DNA from: Bacillota bacterium
GTDB taxonomy: Bacteria > Bacillota > Clostridia > Lachnospirales > Lachnospiraceae
Reading direction: 5' to 3'
Assembly: GCA_023392535.1 (NCBI GenBank)
Contig: JAEVYY010000022.1
Coordinates: forward strand, 1-19,220
DNA: 19,220 nt
Shown: positions 15,944 to 19,220 of the stretch, in pieces
Position numbering within the stretch: the first letter of the stretch is position 1
How the letters are laid out: every line of letters begins with the position of its first letter
Made by a program: the position numbers and the translations under genes
Notes under the pieces: model-generated
Databases searched by the model: none
What the model saw: the letters and a program-made list of their open reading frames with translations, nothing else
Told to the model about the DNA's origin: nothing

Positions 15944-15981
15944 AATGCCTTTCCAAGGAATAAAATGGAAAGGCATTTCTT
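15944..15981 (+). terminator. Terminator between the 136-residue protein gene and radA
   Basis: AATGCCTTTCCA (15944-15955) and TGGAAAGGCATT (15966-15977) pair perfectly over 12 bp around a ten-base loop, followed by TCTT. Confidence 0.85.
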
Positions 15982-16030
15982 AACTTATAATAAAGTTAAA
16001 ATTGTGTATGCAAATTAGAATGGAGTATGT

Positions 16031-17398
16031 ATGGCAAAAAGTAAATCAGTACTATTTTATTGTCAAAACTGTGGATATGAATCGAGTAAGTGGATGGGAC
16101 AATGTCCTGGGTGCAGGGAATGGAATTCTTTTGTGGAGGAGCCTTTAAGGGCGTCAGCAAAGGGAGATGGAATCAGAAAAAGAGTAGGAATAGAAAAGCC
16201 TTCGCCGGTCAGTCTCTCTAAAATTACAATGAATGAAGATGATAAATTACAAACGCATATAGAAGAGATGGACCGCGTGCTAGGAGGGGGTATTGTAACT
16301 GGTTCATTGACATTACTTGGAGGAGATCCTGGTATTGGGAAGTCAACCTTGCTTTTACAGGTTTGCAAGAATCTATCTGATGATAACCATAAGGTATTGT
16401 ACATATCGGGGGAAGAGTCGCTAAAGCAAATTAAGATTCGGGCAAATCGTATTGGAGCATTTAAAGATTCCTTACAGTTATTGTGTGAAATGGATCTGGA
16501 TATAATTGCAGATACGATTCGTCAGATGGGACCGGAAGTTGTTATCATTGATTCCATTCAAACCATGTATAGTGAAGAAGTCTCTGCTTCTCCGGGCAGT
16601 GTGTCCCAGGTACGTGAATCAACGAGTAAACTTTTGCAAATTGCGAAAGGATTGGAAGTATCTATCTTTATTGTTGGACATGTTACAAAGGAAGGCGCTG
16701 TTGCAGGTCCAAGGATCCTTGAACACATGGTTGACACGGTTCTTTATTTTGAAGGCGACAGACATGCCTCATACAGAATTCTGCGTGGAGTAAAAAATCG
16801 TTTTGGTTCCACGAATGAGATCGGTGTATTTGAGATGAGACAAGAGGGATTGGCAGAGGTTAAAAATCCTTCTGAATTTATGTTAAATGGAAAGCCGGAA
16901 GGTGCCTGTGGTTCTGTGGTATCTTGTTCTATGGAAGGTACCAGACCAATTCTTTTGGAAATACAATCCCTTGTATGTCAAAGTAGCTTTGGAATACCCA
17001 GAAGACAAGCTACAGGAACAGATTTCAATCGTATTAATCTATTAATGGCAGTTCTGGAGAAAAGGGTGGGTCTGCAGATGTCTAACTGTGATGCTTATGT
17101 AAATATAGCTGGGGGAATCAAAATCATGGAGCCAGCATTAGATCTTGGTATTGTTATGGCTATTGTATCAAGTTATAAGAATCGCCCAATTGGTGAGAAA
17201 GTTGCCGTATTTGGGGAAGTCGGACTAAGCGGAGAAGTCCGTGCAGTGAGTATGGCAGAGCAACGATTGCAAGAAGTGAAAAAACTTGGGTTTACGACGT
17301 GTGTTCTTCCACAATCCTGCGTAGATTTAACAAAGGGAATAAAAGGAATAAAGATATCTGGAGTGAAAAGTGTGCACGATGCCATTGATTTGATATGA
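16031..17398 (+). CDS. radA: DNA repair protein RadA (Sms)
   Basis: RadA is a RecA-like ATPase and helicase that processes recombination intermediates during repair. The 455 residues have the N-terminal zinc finger CxxC at 11-14 and CxxC at 25-28 (CQNCGYESSKWMGQCPGC). The Walker A GDPGIGKST is at 98-106 and the RadA-specific KNRFG motif at 255-259. A C-terminal Lon-protease-like domain covers about 285-455, containing GEVGLSGEVRAV. GGAG (16022-16025) lies 5 bases before the ATG. In many Firmicutes radA is followed by disA, but here the next gene is an MFS transporter with its own promoter. It is separated from the upstream gene by a terminator, so it probably has a promoter in the 50-base gap, which I could not place with confidence. 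Confidence 0.96.
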   Translation: MAKSKSVLFYCQNCGYESSKWMGQCPGCREWNSFVEEPLRASAKGDGIRKRVGIEKPSPVSLSKITMNEDDKLQTHIEEMDRVLGGGIVTGSLTLLGGDPGIGKSTLLLQVCKNLSDDNHKVLYISGEESLKQIKIRANRIGAFKDSLQLLCEMDLDIIADTIRQMGPEVVIIDSIQTMYSEEVSASPGSVSQVRESTSKLLQIAKGLEVSIFIVGHVTKEGAVAGPRILEHMVDTVLYFEGDRHASYRILRGVKNRFGSTNEIGVFEMRQEGLAEVKNPSEFMLNGKPEGACGSVVSCSMEGTRPILLEIQSLVCQSSFGIPRRQATGTDFNRINLLMAVLEKRVGLQMSNCDAYVNIAGGIKIMEPALDLGIVMAIVSSYKNRPIGEKVAVFGEVGLSGEVRAVSMAEQRLQEVKKLGFTTCVLPQSCVDLTKGIKGIKISGVKSVHDAIDLI

Positions 17399-17443
17399 TT
17401 GTAAAAATTATATAATTATATTTATTACTAGATTCTATTTTTG

Positions 17444-17472
17444 TTGCAATAATATAGTATTTTGTGTATAAT
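17444..17472 (+). promoter_or_regulatory. Promoter of the MFS transporter gene
   Basis: TTGCAA (17444-17449) and a perfect TATAAT (17467-17472) are 17 bases apart. The first transcribed bases, near 17480, overlap an inverted repeat TACTTT-N6-AAAGTA (17480-17497), which could be an operator or a 5' mRNA hairpin. Confidence 0.7.
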
Positions 17473-17535
17473 TGGCATGTACTTTCGGCAAAAAGTATAA
17501 AATTACGACAAATATTATGAAAGAGGTTTAGTAAC

Positions 17536-18771
17536 ATGAGTAAATTTGAAAATAAGTGGTTTCGAGCGGCGATTCCTGCATTAATGATTCATTGTAGTAT
17601 TGGAACGGTCTACTGCTGGTCATTAGTGAGTGAGGACATATCACAGTATATAGGGAGTTCCAAGAGTGCCGTTGAATGGGCTTTCAGCCTTGCCATTTTC
17701 TTCCTTGGAATGTCGGCAGCATTTCTTGGAAATATCGTTGAAAAAGATATCCATAAATCTTCTCTTATTGCCGCAATTTTTTTCACTTTAGGTATGGCTG
17801 GTACTGGATTTTTTATCCAACAGAAATCATTACCGGGAATTTTGATTTGTTATGGTTTTATCATGGGAATTGGTCTTGGAACAGGTTATTTATCACCAGT
17901 AAAAACGCTGATGCTATGGTTTAAAGAACAAAAAGGTTTGGCAACGGGACTTGCCGTTGCGGGTTTTGGTCTTGCGAAAGTAATAGCAAGTCCTCTTATG
18001 GAATTTTTAAAATCGAAATATGGGATTGTCGGAATGTTCTACATACTGGCAGTATTGTATTTTGTTTTGATGTTTACCGGACATTTGATTTTGAAGAAAC
18101 CAGCAAGCTGGGTAGAGTCTCACGAAAAGCATCAGGGAACAGCGCTTGATATTTTTAAAAATAAAACTTTTATTGGCATCTGGATCATGTTCTTTATTAA
18201 TATCACATGTGGTCTTGCGCTGATATCACAGGAAAAAAGTATCGTGAAAGCGATTGAACTTGCAGGAATGGTTGGTGTCATAAGCTCATTGACTGCTATT
18301 TTCAATGCATTGGGAAGGCTTGGCTTTTCTTCATGGGGTGATAAATTAAAAGATAGAAATACAGTTTATAAAACAATATTTGTAGCATGTATTGTTTTTA
18401 CAGGGGCTGTGATTTTGACCCGTGGTATTGTCAATGCCAATATTTTCTTGGTAATTCCTCTTTTATTCATGGTGAATGCTGGGTATGGCGGAGGATTTAG
18501 TAGTGTTCCTACGCTATTGTCTGAACATTTTGGTATGAAGACGATCAGCCAGGTACATGGTCTTGTGCTGTCTGCATGGGCATTCGCAGGATTGACTGGA
18601 AATCAGCTGGCAACTTTCATCGTAAATCACAGTGGAACCTTCTTTGAAGATTCTCATGGATACAAAATTAATCCCGTAGGATATCAAAATGTATTGTATG
18701 TAACACTTGCTTTATATATAGTTGCGCTTTTGGTAAGTATGTTTATGGTTGGAAAAGTAAAAGAAAAATAA
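17536..18771 (+). CDS. Major facilitator superfamily transporter, OFA-type (oxalate/formate antiporter-like)
   Basis: The 411-residue product has about twelve hydrophobic spans and the major facilitator signature GRLGFSSWGDKLKDR at 260-274. Segments such as GIGLGTGYLSPVKTLMLWF (111-129) and GYGGGFSSVPTLLSEHFG (316-333) are typical of the OFA family. Members of this family exchange small monocarboxylates, but the substrate here is not readable from sequence. No oxalate, formate or other carboxylate metabolism gene adjoins it. An AGAGG ribosome binding site and its own promoter indicate a single-gene unit, ended by a terminator. The name should stop at the family level. Confidence 0.9.
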   Translation: MSKFENKWFRAAIPALMIHCSIGTVYCWSLVSEDISQYIGSSKSAVEWAFSLAIFFLGMSAAFLGNIVEKDIHKSSLIAAIFFTLGMAGTGFFIQQKSLPGILICYGFIMGIGLGTGYLSPVKTLMLWFKEQKGLATGLAVAGFGLAKVIASPLMEFLKSKYGIVGMFYILAVLYFVLMFTGHLILKKPASWVESHEKHQGTALDIFKNKTFIGIWIMFFINITCGLALISQEKSIVKAIELAGMVGVISSLTAIFNALGRLGFSSWGDKLKDRNTVYKTIFVACIVFTGAVILTRGIVNANIFLVIPLLFMVNAGYGGGFSSVPTLLSEHFGMKTISQVHGLVLSAWAFAGLTGNQLATFIVNHSGTFFEDSHGYKINPVGYQNVLYVTLALYIVALLVSMFMVGKVKEK

Positions 18772-18795
18772 GAACGAATTTAGTTCGTTAAGTTT

Positions 18796-18828
18796 AAAGG
18801 GGGTTCGGATTTCCGCGCTCCTTTTTTT
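18796..18828 (+). terminator. Terminator after the transporter gene
   Basis: AAAGGGG pairs with CTCCTTT (one G-U), with an inner CGG/CCG pair, followed by several T residues. A separate small inverted repeat AACGAA-N5-TTCGTT (18773-18789) precedes it just after the stop codon. Confidence 0.75.
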
Positions 18829-18893
18829 CTATAATAGGAACTATTGTATTATAATAAATTAAGCATATTTTGGGAGAAAATTATAATTTGGAC

Positions 18894-18923
18894 TTGCTTT
18901 ATAAGATAGCATTATGCTATAAT
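18894..18923 (+). promoter_or_regulatory. Promoter of the tRNA-Trp gene
   Basis: TTGCTT (18894-18899), an 18-base spacer and TATAAT (18918-18923) with the extended TGC in front (TGCTATAAT). The start would fall about 24 bases before the mature tRNA 5' end. Confidence 0.7.
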
Positions 18924-18953
18924 ACAACTCGGTGGTAAAATTTAATAGGAAAT

Positions 18954-19024
18954 AGGGGAATCATCCAGTGGTAGGATGACAGTCTCCAAAACTGTTCACG
19001 GGGGTTCGAATCCCTCTTCCCCTG
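18954..19024 (+). tRNA. tRNA-Trp (anticodon CCA)
   Basis: A complete cloverleaf can be drawn. The acceptor stem AGGGGAA (18954-18960) pairs with TTCCCCT (19017-19023), with discriminator G at 19024. The D arm has loop AGTGGTA. The anticodon stem ACAGT/ACTGT surrounds loop CTCCAAA with anticodon CCA at 18986-18988. There is a four-base variable region, and a T arm with TTCGAAT. The 3' CCA is not encoded (the DNA reads GCTA), so it must be added after transcription. Confidence 0.95.
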
Positions 19025-19026
19025 CT

Positions 19027-19062
19027 AAAAGCTTTCAATTCATTTGAATTGGAAGCTTTTTT
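19027..19062 (+). terminator. Terminator of the tRNA-Trp transcript
   Basis: AAAAGCTT and CAATTC pair with GAATTG and AAGCTTTT, joined by a U-G pair, with an ATTT loop: 15 pairs followed by T residues. Confidence 0.88.
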
Positions 19063-19067
19063 ATAAT

Positions 19068-19220
19068 TGCGTCCATTTGTACCATTTGGGTTATAAATAG
19101 AATGAACTCGATTTGCATGTTTTAGGTTACGATAAAAAGGATACCGAATATCGTTCGTTCGCAACGCGCTTGCTTTAGTCCTTGGATTTGCACCTTTTAG
19201 GTCATGATAAAATGGATACC
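19068..19220. repeat. Copies of the left-edge repeat family in opposite orientation
   Basis: Two related segments end in GGATACC: one from about 19110 to 19145 (GATTTGCATGTTTTAGG then ACGATAAAAAGG) and one from about 19185 to 19220 (GATTTGCACCTTTTAGG then ATGATAAAATGG). The reverse complement of the latter matches the left-array core (GCATCCATTTTATCG, AGTGCAAAT). GTTCGTTCGCAACGCGCTTG near 19152-19171 corresponds, inverted, to the left unit's AGCGTGTTGCGAATGAAC. The block continues past the window edge. Confidence 0.8.

Noticed and set aside
17403..17422. Possible terminator after radA
   Set aside because: The palindrome there (AATTATATAATT) has no GC pairs and no loop, so a terminator is not supported.
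18961..19164. Reverse-strand frame of 67 codons over the tRNA-Trp gene
   Set aside because: It is antisense to the tRNA and its terminator. Such frames are a known annotation artefact.

Overview
The window looks like chromosomal DNA from a low-GC Firmicute of the class Clostridia, most likely Lachnospiraceae. The evidence is the AT-rich base composition, strong AGGAGG-type ribosome binding sites, AGA-dominated arginine codons, a long type-2 PyrF, and the gene order clpC - small conserved protein - radA. All protein genes and the single tRNA read on the + strand. I see no transposase, integrase, phage gene, CRISPR array or toxin-antitoxin pair, so this is mainly core genome with some lineage-specific membrane and peptidase genes.

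Layout. Positions 1-350 hold an intergenic repeat: nearly three tandem copies of a 107-bp unit, preceded by an inverted partial copy. Next comes a probable operon: pyrF, pyrE, a 50-residue membrane peptide, a 107-residue DUF6142-like membrane protein, and a 684-residue M29-type metallo-aminopeptidase with a long extra N-terminal domain. A second run starts from a promoter at 4706-4734: purE, purM, purN, purD (de novo purine synthesis without purC, purF, purH or purL here), then a zinc-ribbon/winged-helix protein and a membrane protein with two SH3b domains and a strongly charged cytoplasmic tail. This run ends at a strong terminator at 10310-10349.

A class II ketose-bisphosphate aldolase follows, with its own consensus promoter containing a dyad that could be an operator, and then an RpiR/SIS-domain regulator. 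A short GntR (YtrA-like) regulator overlaps clpC by one base, where many Firmicutes have ctsR-mcsA-mcsB-clpC. After clpC come a 136-residue conserved protein and radA. An OFA-type major facilitator transporter with its own promoter and terminator, and a tRNA-Trp gene, complete the coding part. The right edge (about 19068-19220) carries repeats of the same family as the left edge, in the opposite orientation.

How it fits together. The two biosynthetic clusters each supply part of nucleotide synthesis: the last two steps to UMP, and four purine steps. Each carries uncharacterised envelope or peptidase genes as apparent downstream passengers. ClpC and RadA represent protein quality control and DNA repair. 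I found no clearly new multi-gene defence or mobile system. The most unusual points are the GntR-clpC arrangement, the SH3b/zinc-protein tail of the purine run, the extended M29 peptidase with two small membrane proteins, and the modular inverted repeat family at both ends.
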